Shown here: positions 29,025 to 38,500 of the stretch, one piece after another | Numbering within the stretch: the first letter of the stretch is position 1 | How the letters are laid out: every line of letters begins with the position of its first letter | DNA from: Moesziomyces globuligerus | Taxonomy: Eukaryota; Basidiomycota; Ustilaginomycetes; Ustilaginales; Ustilaginaceae | Reading direction: 5' to 3' | Assembly (NCBI GenBank): GCA_030849465.1 | Contig: JARVLF010000019.1 | Location: forward strand, 558,001 to 622,000 | Length of the DNA stretch: 64,000 nucleotides | Program-made: the position numbers and the translations under genes | Notes under the pieces: generated by a model | The model's database searches: none | The model's input: the letters and a program-made list of their open reading frames with translations, nothing else | Told to the model about the DNA's origin: nothing

Positions 29025-31842
29025 ATGGTTAAGTGAGTATTCTTGATGCGCCGGTCGATCCTCTGAGCCATTGTCTTCTGGACCGCCCCTTGCGTTTTCG
29101 CCCTCGACGTCGTGCTGACCACCTCGCCATGTTCGTGTCCTTTCCACAGCTTCACCGTCGACGAGATCCGTGGCCTCATGGACAGGCCCACCAACATCCG
29201 AAACATGTCGGTCATTGCCCACGTCGACCACGGCAAGTCGACCCTCACCGACTCGCTCGTCTCCAAGGCCGGTATCATCGCCGGCGCCAAGGCCGGCGAC
29301 ACCCGTTTCATGGACACCCGTGACGACGAGAAGGAGCGTGGTATCACCATCAAGTCGACCGCCATCTCCATGTACTTCCCCATGGACAAGGACTCGATCG
29401 GCGCCATCTCGCAGAAGAGCGACGGCAACGAGTTCCTCATCAACCTCATCGACTCGCCCGGTCACGTCGACTTCTCCTCCGAGGTCACCGCCGCCCTCCG
29501 TGTCACCGACGGCGCCCTCGTCGTCGTCGACTGCATCGAGGGCGTTTGCGTCCAGACCGAGACCGTCCTCCGCCAGGCCCTCACCGAGCGCATCAAGCCC
29601 GTCGTCTGCCTCAACAAGGTCGACCGCGCCCTCCTCGAGCTCCAGGTCGGCAAGGAGGATCTCTACCAGTCCTTCATGCGTACCATCGAGTCGGTCAACG
29701 TCGTCATCGCCACCTACAACGACCCCGTCCTCGGCGAGTCCCAGGTCTACCCCGAGAAGGGCACCGTCGCCTTCGCCTCGGGTCTCCACGGCTGGGCCTT
29801 CACCCTCATCCAGTTCGCCACCCGCTACGCCAAGAAGTTCGGTGTCGACAAGGAGAAGATGATGGTCAAGCTCTGGGGCGACAACTTCTTCAACCCCAAG
29901 ACCAAGAAGTGGACCACCAAGGACACCGACGCCGACGGCAAGCCCCTCGAGCGTGCCTTCAACATGTTCGTCCTCGACCCCATCTTCCGTGTCTTTGACG
30001 CCATCATGAACTTCAAGAAGGACGAGATCCCCAAGATCCTCGAGAAGCTCGACGTCAAGCTCACCCAGGACGAGCAGGACCTCGAGGGCAAGCAGCTCCT
30101 CAAGGTCGCCATGCGCAAGTTCCTCCCCGCCGGTGACGCCCTCCTCGAGATGATCGTCATCCACCTCCCCTCCCCCGTCACCGCTCAGCGCTACCGTGTC
30201 GAGACCCTCTACGAGGGCCCCCTCGACGACGAGTCGGCCATCGGCATCCGCGACTGCGACCCCAAGGGTCCCCTCATGCTCTACGTCTCCAAGATGGTCC
30301 CCACCTCGGACAAGGGCCGCTTCTACGCCTTCGGCCGCATCTTCTCCGGTACCGTCAAGTCCGGCCCCAAGATCCGCATCCAGGGCCCCAACTACACCCC
30401 CGGCAAGAAGGACGACCTCTTCGTCAAGTCCATCCAGCGCACCGTCCTCATGATGGGTCGCTATGTCGAGCCCATCGAGGACTGCCCCGCCGGTAACATC
30501 CTCGGCCTCGTCGGTGTCGACCAGTTCCTCCTCAAGTCCGGTACCCTCACCAGCTCCGAGACCGCCCACAACCTCAAGGTCATGAAGTTCTCCGTCTCCC
30601 CCGTCGTCCAGGTCGCCGTCGAGGTCAAGAACGCCAACGACCTTCCCAAGCTCGTCGAGGGTCTCAAGCGTCTCTCCAAGTCCGACCCCTGTGTCCAGGC
30701 CTGGATCGCCGAGACCGGCGAGCACATCGTCGCTGGTGCCGGTGAGCTCCACCTCGAGATCGTCCTCAAGGACCTCGAGGAGGACCACGCCCAGATCCCC
30801 CTCAAGATCTCGGACCCCGTCGTCGGCTACCGTGAGACCGTCCAGGCCGAGTCCTCCATGGTCGCCCTCTCCAAGTCGCAGAACAAGCACAACCGCCTCT
30901 ACGTCAAGGCCCAGCCCATCGACGAGGAGCTCTCCCGCCTCATCGAGGACGGCAAGATGACCCCCCGCGACGACTTCAAGGCCCGCGCTCGTGTCCTCGC
31001 CGACGACTACGGTTGGGACGTCACCGACGCCCGTAAGATCTGGTGCTTCGGCCCCGAGACCACCGGCCCCAACCTCCTCGTCGACGTCACCAAGGGTGTC
31101 CAGTACCTCAACGAGATCAAGGACTCGTGCGTCGCCGCCTTCCAGTGGGCCACCAAGGAGGGCGTCACCGCCGAGGAGCCCATGCGCGGCACCCGCTTCA
31201 ACATCCTCGACGTCACCCTCCACACCGACGCCATCCACCGAGGCGGTGGTCAGCTCATCCCCACCTGCCGTCGTGTCTGCTACGCCGCCGCTCTCCTCGC
31301 ACAGCCCGGTATCCAGGAACCCGTCTACCTCGTCGAGATCCAGTGCCCCGACTCCGGTCTCGGCGGCATCTACTCGTGCCTCAACAGGCGTCGTGGTCAC
31401 GTCTTCTCCGAGGAACCCCGCGTCGGCACCCCCATGGTCACCGTCAAGGCTTACCTCCCCGTCAACGAATCCTTCGGCTTCAACGCCGACCTTCGCCAGG
31501 CTACCTCCGGTCAGGCCTTCCCTCAGTCCGTCTTCGACCACTGGCAACTCCTCCCCGGCACCCCCCTCGAGGCCGGCAAGACCCAGGACATCGTCCTCGG
31601 CATCCGAAAGCGCAAGGGCCTTAAGGACACCATCCCAGCTCTGGATCATTACTACGGTTGGTGCAAATTGCAATTCCACCACGTTTATGACGATGGTACT
31701 GACCTTTTTACTCTTTCCCATGGCGTTTCTGCACGTATCGATGACAGACAAGCTCGTAAGTTCTCTACCCGCCACGAACGTCCCGGATATTCTGCGCGCC
31801 GACGGCTGATCATTTTCACTTTTCTTCCTCTTCTTGCAGTAA
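29025..31842 (+). CDS. EFT1: Translation elongation factor 2 (eEF2)
   Basis: Four exons: 29025-29032 (8 nt), 29150-31656, 31748-31755 (8 nt) and 31840-31842 (the stop codon alone), giving 841 residues, the normal eEF2 length. The GTPase translocates the ribosome in the cytosol. Motifs: [10 protein letters not shown] (P-loop), RGITIKS (switch I), [12 protein letters not shown] (G3) and NKVDR (G4). Near the C-terminus, [12 protein letters not shown] contains the His that becomes diphthamide. The end only makes sense if spliced: the long exon ends in ALDHYY-G, the microexon ACAAGCTC completes Asp-Lys-Leu, and TAA follows the last acceptor (TTGCAG). This restores the conserved DKL end. Codons end almost always in C, as expected for a highly expressed gene. 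The symbol is the yeast name. Confidence 0.95.
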
Positions 31843-33222
31843 GCGCACAGCGACATCGCTGTCCTTCCAATGCTATCGATCGAATGTGTTTTGTCGCTCG
31901 TTCGATCTTCCGCCACAAAATCGCTTCATTGCCCCAGCTCGTACTTCCTGCTTGTCCTAATTCTGTCTGTGAACGTGAGTTCCTCCCACCCAGAGCGTGC
32001 CGGTATGTCACCGTGCGTGCGTGAGGGTTCAGCTGATGGAGAACGTGGCAGGCGCAATGTAGGCGCAATGTTTCGATGGGGTGTGTGATATGACGAAGGA
32101 TGGATGGCGGTGTGAGTACAAGATGGTGGATTTCAAACTACGCAGTGCAACGTCTGTTGGCGCACCCAGCGTGAATTTCGACACGGCTCAATTGCCCATG
32201 CTCACTCGGCCACTCTTTTCCTCCCCCGATCTCAAAAATCGCCAAAGCCGCGCTGGAATTTCCAGGAGCATCCAAAGTAGCCGAGGTTGTCAAATAGCGC
32301 CCACCTTGGCCTGAAATCTGGATCCGTGGTAGATGCCTCGAAGAGTGAGAGAATGTGAGGCAGATTCTGGAGGATCGTGGAATCTAAAGCTTGAGCTTCA
32401 GGTCAACATTGAGTGGACGAGGATGAAGTGTGACCCTTCCATAGAGCGGAACTACACTGCGCAGTCGCCTGGTTATAAGCTAGATGTACAGGTACGAACA
32501 AGCGCTGCTACAGCGCGTGTCGCAAGCGATCTCTGCGCCTGCTCTTCGCGCGCCTGCTGCTTGCCATGCCACAATACTGCAGCAAGTTGTCGGCAGGTGG
32601 GCAGCAGGAACGGTAGTGCGAAAATTTGGCGAACGATACGACGACTTTCATCAGCAGCCTGCTATGACGGCAGGGACGGGGTGAAAGCGACGGGGTGGCT
32701 CAGCCCGTCGTTGGCCTATTCCGTGGCTTTCTTCGAGGCGTTCACGGGTGAGCGCATTCTTCGATCGTGCCGCTTGTGCGACAAAGCGGCGGTATTTTCG
32801 CTGAGTTCAGATTTCTGCCCATCGATGACTTTTCCAACGATGCGCACATGGAGCAGCGCGGTACTCTGGTCAACGTGGTGCAGCGTACAATGCTTGGACT
32901 GACCGAGTACCATGCGACAATCATGCTAGACCCGGAAAAAAATGATCTTCTTTCAATCAAACGATCAAACAACGTCTTCAATCGCACGTTTCGACCCACA
33001 ACACATGTCAAAGCGGGCAGGTCTAGCAACGAGAGCTTCACCCTCGGCGCTTTCTGTAGGAAGGGGATGTTGAGCTGGCGCCTGCCCACTAGTCTCGCCT
33101 TTCGTAGCAATTTGATATTGTTGCATTATGACGATGCCGAGCTCAAGAAAGCGTCTGATCAAGGACGGCACATACTGTTCGTCTTATATCGATTCATGAG
33201 CTTCTACATTTGCTGGAAACTA
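31843..33222. other. region without a clear gene right of EF-2
   Basis: Open frames on the plus strand (about 32333-32902 and 32767-33408) and on the minus strand (about 32742-33110) overlap each other, and none has a recognisable domain. The plus-strand frame starting near 32767 (MPLVRQSGGIFAEF) has balanced, protein-like composition for about 80 residues and may be an exon or remnant. I cannot decide. GC content is visibly lower than in the left part of the window. Confidence 0.4.
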
Positions 33223-34101
33223 TCAGCGGTCAGCGCCATGCACCCTCTGCCAGACAATGCTCTGCTCGGTAGGGCTGAGAACGTTGATGTCGATGAGCGG
33301 ATCCGTCGTCTCCGCCCACCGGAACATGTGGACAGCTTTTGTTCCACCGTCCCCGTAGCGCGAGTACGAACGGATCTCTTCCAGTTGAGCTTGAGAGAAT
33401 GTCGATAGCAGACCAAGATCGTTGGCTCTCGTGAGCCAGTCCAAGGCCCAGTCAAGCCGTCGAGTTAGACTTGCCCTGAGGCACCGCCAGCCTCGTCTCC
33501 AGCTATTTGCCCACCACGATTCGAAGATGACATTGTTGGCATCCTCACAGAAGTCTGAGAACGACCGAGGTACCTGCGAAGACCAGCCATGCCACATCTT
33601 CCAGCCATGGACTCGATGACCAAGGCTGATCTTGAGCGGATGCCCAACCTGAGCCACCATTGGCAGGTTGGTCGGGTGGCATCGTTTGCCCGTCCCATAC
33701 TTGAGCTGCTGATGGTAGTGTGTCAGCATCAAGGTCACAGGCGACCTTTGCTCGTAGTCAGCCAGGTGCTGATGGGTCAGCAGAACCCCGGAAATGGGGG
33801 CCAATGCCTTCTGATCCTCGGTGATGGGCCTCGCCTCTTTGCAGACATAAGACCTCTCCAGGCGCTCGGCATAGAAAAGAACCATCTCTCTTCAGCCCCA
33901 ACGTTCGTTGCTCACAAGCACGGGGAAGCCAGCGCGGTTCCTTGGATAGCTCTGCATGTCTGCAAGCCCTTTGGTACTGATGAAGTGTGCCTCCATCTCG
34001 GCCAACACTTGGGCAGCACTTTGCTGGACCGATGCACCAAGGAAGCGGGGAGGAACAGACTGTGCATTCCAGCGAGTCAAGCCGACGCCTTGAGACAAGT
34101 T
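33223..34101 (-). pseudogene. interrupted minus-strand frame of unknown function
   Basis: A single reading frame runs from 34101 down to the TGA at 33223-33225 and is broken once by an in-frame TGA at 33892-33894. Before the stop are about 68 protein-like residues (for example RWNAQSVPPRFLGASVQQSA and SNERWG). After it come about 220 more, with an ATG at 33885 (MVLFYAERLERSYVCKEARP). The downstream part has a normal amino-acid mix (LRASLTRRLDWALDWLTRAN, STFSQAQLEEIRSYSRYGDG). No ATG begins the upstream part, which meets a TAG at 34102. The simplest reading is a decayed gene; a short intact gene starting at 33885 (220 residues) is the alternative. I do not recognise the family. Confidence 0.5.
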
Positions 34102-34112
34102 CTATGCCCAAA

Positions 34113-34195
34113 GTCCATCGTAGTGTCCCAACATAAGGCCAAGCCTCAGCGTCTGCGCAGCTCAAGTCCCCAAGTTGGTCGACAGTGCTCTAGTG
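34113..34195 (+). repeat. 83-bp direct repeat, copy 1
   Basis: Starts GTCCATCGTAGTGTCCCAAC and ends CGACAGTGCTCTAGTG. Copy 2 begins 101 bp further on. The two copies differ at only two positions I could find (C/T near the start and T/C in the GCGTCTGCG segment). An 18-bp spacer separates them. Confidence 0.93.
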
Positions 34196-34213
34196 ATGAG
34201 TCCGATGCTCGAG

Positions 34214-34296
34214 GTCTATCGTAGTGTCCCAACATAAGGCCAAGCCTCAGCGCCTGCGCAGCTCAAGTCCCCAAGTTGGTCGACAGTGCTCTAGTG
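34214..34296 (+). repeat. 83-bp direct repeat, copy 2
   Basis: Starts GTCTATCGTAGTGTCCCAAC and ends CGACAGTGCTCTAGTG. It is nearly identical to the copy at 34113-34195, so the duplication is recent. Confidence 0.93.
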
Positions 34297-34550
34297 CATC
34301 AAAGAAAGTGAAAGTTCCACGCTGCGCAATGCACCTAAACACTGCTCTGATGCCCGGTAGAGAAGTTTGCTGTCTCTTGGCACATCTGGCCAGCTCAGTC
34401 CATGACTCCATGCCCCGTCCCCGTTGAATGTATCTTTGCTCACACCACCTGCCCCTCACACCATTCTATTCTTCACTGCGATTCCCATTGACATCTCCGT
34501 GGGTTGTACTTTTCCTTGCGCATCACATTTTGTGGCTGGCGCGACTGCCT

Positions 34551-34606
34551 GGTGCATTTACTGAAATGAATTTATAGAGGTGCATTTACTGAAATGAATT
34601 TATAGA
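34551..34606 (+). repeat. 28-bp perfect tandem duplication before a start codon
   Basis: Two adjacent copies (34551-34578 and 34579-34606) start with GGTGCATTTACTGAAATG. The second copy ends one base before the ATG at 34608, so the duplication forms the immediate 5' leader of the next open frame. Confidence 0.95.
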
Positions 34607-34607
34607 A

Positions 34608-35312
34608 ATGAGCGAAAATGCAGACCTAGAGGCTTGTCTTGCCGCCATTCAAGAAGTCCAGAGAGAGGTCAAGGAAGGGATCTTTGGTCTCGCGACTACC
34701 CAGAAACGCCTCGAACACAGTCTTTTTGACATTCTCTCTAGGCTGGATGAAAATGAGGACCATATGCGAAGGCTCCGGATGAAGCTTCACGAAGCTGTTT
34801 CTGGCCCGCTAGACATGGTCCAGCAGCACAAGATTGCGATGGCGGATCTGGAGAGCCGCATGAAGCAGGTCATGATCGAGAACGCAGAGCTTTCCGCTGC
34901 CTGCGGCAAGTATCGTGCTGGCAAAGCAGCTGCTGAAGCCCGTGTCAATCTGCTTCTGCAGCAGAAAGGAGGGCAGACCCTGGTCTTTCCAAGTCCTTGG
35001 GTTCAGAAGCGGACGGAAGGCGCACACACGGAGACCCAGTTTGGCAAGACAGTGGGCCACGACGAAGGTGGAAAATTCGTCAGCAAGCCTTCCAATGTTG
35101 CCCCTACGAAGGATTCGGTTCCTCGTACACACAAGCTCAGAGCCCAAGACGCCGCACTGCGAGACCAAGAACAGGCCTCGACGACCACTTCTGAACAGCC
35201 AAAGGCAGCAAAGAAGGATGTCACCAGCCAGAAGAAAGCGAAGGCCTCGTCTTCCTCCCTGCGTCTCAAGATCACGTCAATCAGGGACTTCTTCACCCGA
35301 CGCAGCAAGTAG
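34608..35312 (+). CDS. coiled-coil hypothetical protein, possibly truncated by an in-frame TAG
   Basis: Predicted 234 residues. Residues 1-110 look like a coiled coil (DLEACLAAIQEVQREVKEGI, then LEHSLFDILSRLDENEDHMR, then AMADLESRMKQVMIENAELS). The rest is Lys/Ser/Thr-rich and ends SIRDFFTRRSK before TAG at 35310-35312. The same frame stays open for 45 more codons to a TAG at 35448-35450. That extension has a protein-like sequence with an acidic patch (VVPSSDEEDELVLPAAS) and a basic end (KAEGKKKAQSHRG). The TAG may be a recent nonsense mutation. I do not recognise the protein. It lies about 240 nt from the 3' end of the NRPS gene. Confidence 0.5.
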   Translation: MSENADLEACLAAIQEVQREVKEGIFGLATTQKRLEHSLFDILSRLDENEDHMRRLRMKLHEAVSGPLDMVQQHKIAMADLESRMKQVMIENAELSAACGKYRAGKAAAEARVNLLLQQKGGQTLVFPSPWVQKRTEGAHTETQFGKTVGHDEGGKFVSKPSNVAPTKDSVPRTHKLRAQDAALRDQEQASTTTSEQPKAAKKDVTSQKKAKASSSSLRLKITSIRDFFTRRSK

Positions 35313-35552
35313 CCCATGCCCTCTCCTGCGGGCAAGGGAGAAGATCCGATCGTAGTGCCTTCTTCAGATGAAGAAGACGAGCTTGTGTTGCCGGCAGCCA
35401 GCATGTCCAAGGCTGAAGGCAAGAAGAAAGCACAGTCGCACAGGGGATAGGTTCTCCATTTTCAAGCAGCGAGTCCGAGTACAACAGCATCTACAATGGG
35501 CACGCCTGGTTCCCTTCCGTGGCATACTCGTCACATGAAGTCTTACACAACA

Positions 35553-38500
35553 TCAGAAGCTGTCACGCAGCTGTTCGAGCTCGACGATGAATGCATCGCA
35601 GAACGCCTCGAGACGCTGTGCCTCCATGGCGGATCGATCACAGCGCGCTCCGAAGGAAAGCACGCCGGTCTTTGCATCCAGACCGACGTCCATGTAAAGT
35701 TGCGCTGTGGCCTTCGACTTGGTTGCAGCGTCCGAGGGATTGTAGTCGACACTCGTCTTGCCGTGCATCCAAGGGTGGTGCGTAAAGTAGCCACTGTCGT
35801 TGGGTAGCCTGAGTGGCTTCAGCAGAGCCTTCTTACCTCCTGCTTTGCCATCATCTCCGGTCCCCACAGCAGGTCTATGCCAGAGCAGGTTGAGGTGTGC
35901 ATCGAAGGCCACCGGGCAGACCACGTCGTCCTGCGGATGGTCTGCTCGCTGCACGAGCTCCCTCTGGATCCTCCTGAGCTGTTCGAGCAAGTCATGGCCA
36001 CCTTGAGCTCCTACGGCCACCGTCATGGGCTGCATGGTGGTTGTCGGCCCGACCAGTGCTCCGAGACCGTCGAAAGCACCCGACCTTCCTGCTGTGTAGA
36101 AGCCAAAAGTTGGTGATTCCAGCGCACGGTCGCCGGCGAAGGACGAGAGGAGACGTGCGTATGCCAGTATGACCACCTCTTGCAGCCCAACTCCTTGTGT
36201 GCGACACCGAGCATTGAAGACGTCTGCTTGCTTCAAAGCAGCTTTCCGAACGTGCATGGTCTGTTCGATCGACTGCGGTACCCCTCTGCACACCAGCGTT
36301 GGTGAAGCACCGCGCAGATTCCTATCCCAGAGCGCCTCGGTAGCAATCTTGGACTGAAGTGCGTCTCGCGACGTTTGCTCAACGAAGCGTATCCAGCTGA
36401 CTGGCTCCGGCAAGCACCTTGAGCTGCTCTTCTCCATGTTGTGGTAGAGCTGCGTCAACTCGTAGGCCATCAACCGCATGCTCCAGGCATCGTAGCTTGT
36501 ATGGTGAACTGTGAGCAGGACAAGGTCGTTCCGCTTTCCCTGCACCAATGTCAGACGCATCGATGGCCTTGAAAGATCGCTCGGAGAGGCGTTGAGCCTT
36601 TTCAAGGCTTCGAAAGCTGCTGAATCCAGATCGTCGCCGCCGTCCACCAGTGTCAGCTTAGATCGCTCGTGATCATGCAACTCCGAACAAGCTTCCTTGA
36701 ACACCACCTGCACAACCGTTCCCTTGGTCTTGGAGCGGACAAAGGCGGTGCGAAGAGCCGCGTTGCGTCGACGCAGCTCGCGCCACGCAGATGCGAGCCT
36801 GGGCGTATCGAGCTTGTGCTCCGTGGCATACACAAATGTAGGCTCCAAGAATCTCCGACCCCTTTGCAACCACAAGTCTATGTGCTGCTTTTGCCCGGTC
36901 AAGACAGGCAGCACCGCCTCAATTTCGTTGGCTGCTACGTCGAGGAGCACCGCTGCTTCCTGCCTGACCTCGCTGCTCACCAGCTCTGCTGGCTCTTGCT
37001 GCAAGGATCGTGTTGCATCGCTAGCGCTGCTTTCTTGCGACGTGTTGGAGGCCACAGTCAGTCTGGCAAGCGTTCCAGCTGAGAGAACTTCGTACGGCGT
37101 CAGAGGAATCCCCTCGCCGCGAGCATCTGCAGAGATGCAAATGGCTAGCAGTGAGTCCATCCCGAGCAGGAATAGGTTCGGGCAGGCCACGATCGCGCCC
37201 TCGTCCACGTTCAAGCGCCTTGCAAGATGACGCAGCACGACCTTTTCCTCTTTGCGGGTCAATTTACGACGCCCATCGCCGATTTCAGTCGAAGTGTCCG
37301 CCTCGTGCTGCCATCCATCCGCAGGTGTCGTCAGAGGAAGTGCTGTCAGTGCTTTTGGGAAAGCCCCAGCCGGTCGATGAGGCCGGCGCAAGAGGTCCAA
37401 AAGCACCTCGGCGATCATTTGCAACATCGTGGCAAGCCAGCCAGCACCGCTAACGGCATCGCTGGCTCCTGCTTTGATGACGATCCCTCGGTCGTTCTGT
37501 ATGACGGAGATGTTTACGGGATATTCGGAGGCTGCTGCTGAGGCCGTTTCTAATTCGCCTTCTGCCATCGCGGGCGTGCCCTCAGCTGCCTCGATGCCAG
37601 CCCAGAGCTCCGCATTGTTCTCGGATGCGTCTTGCGACTTGCCTGAGACGTTGTGGAAGACGAACAGACTATCGAACAGTGTCCTGTAGGCAGCATGATC
37701 GCGCCTCCAAGCTTTCTGGATGTGTCCCAACGATGCATGCTGGAAAGGTTGCGCAGCAACAAGGCGTGTGTGTAGTTCTCGAGCCGTTGCAGCATTCGAG
37801 GAGAGATCGTCCTCCAATCGCACCCGGACCGGCACCGTGTTGATGAGCGGCCCACTGATGTCTTCGATCCCCGGCAGAGTGAGATAGCGGCCTGATACGA
37901 CCTGACCGAAGCAGACATCGCGCTGGCCAGAACAGACGGCCAGGACTTTGGCCCAGCCGAGCAAAGCCACTGCTTGCAGCGACGCTCCCAGCTCGGCGCA
38001 CCGTTGCTTCAATTCGCTCGGTGTGATGGAAAGTTGTATTTTGTCCAGTTGATACGGAGCCGTAGCCACCTTTGCTGCCTGAGCGGACTCCCGAACGAGC
38101 AAGCTTGGCCGGTCGAAGCTGATGAGCGTCTGTTGCCAGTACTGCTCTGACTGTTCGGCAGTGGAACGAATGAGGCCTGCTGCCAAAGAGAAGGGCTGCC
38201 GCACCATCAGTTCGGTCGTTTCGTCGCAGTATACCTTTTTTATGTCTGTAAACAGTGACGGTAGAGAGACGCCATCGTACAGGCTGTGGTGCATCGAGAT
38301 GACAAGAACGTCTTCTTGTGATGCACAATGGAGCACTGCAGCTTGCCAAGGGCTGGAATTGAATCGTTCCGCACAGTCGAAGCGGAAGTCTGCACCGTAT
38401 CCTTGCAGGGCTGTCAGCGGCGCCTTGTTGTGGTGATGATGTGACAGCTGAGGCCGCAGGGGCAGCTTGTCGAAGGGCGTCACTTTTGCAAACCACGACA

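Noticed and set aside
29016..31916. 966-codon minus-strand open frame opposite EF-2
   Set aside because: It mirrors EF-2 codons that end in C, is made of repeated Gly/Val/Leu/Asp/Glu runs, has no domain, and covers the EF-2 exons and introns alike.
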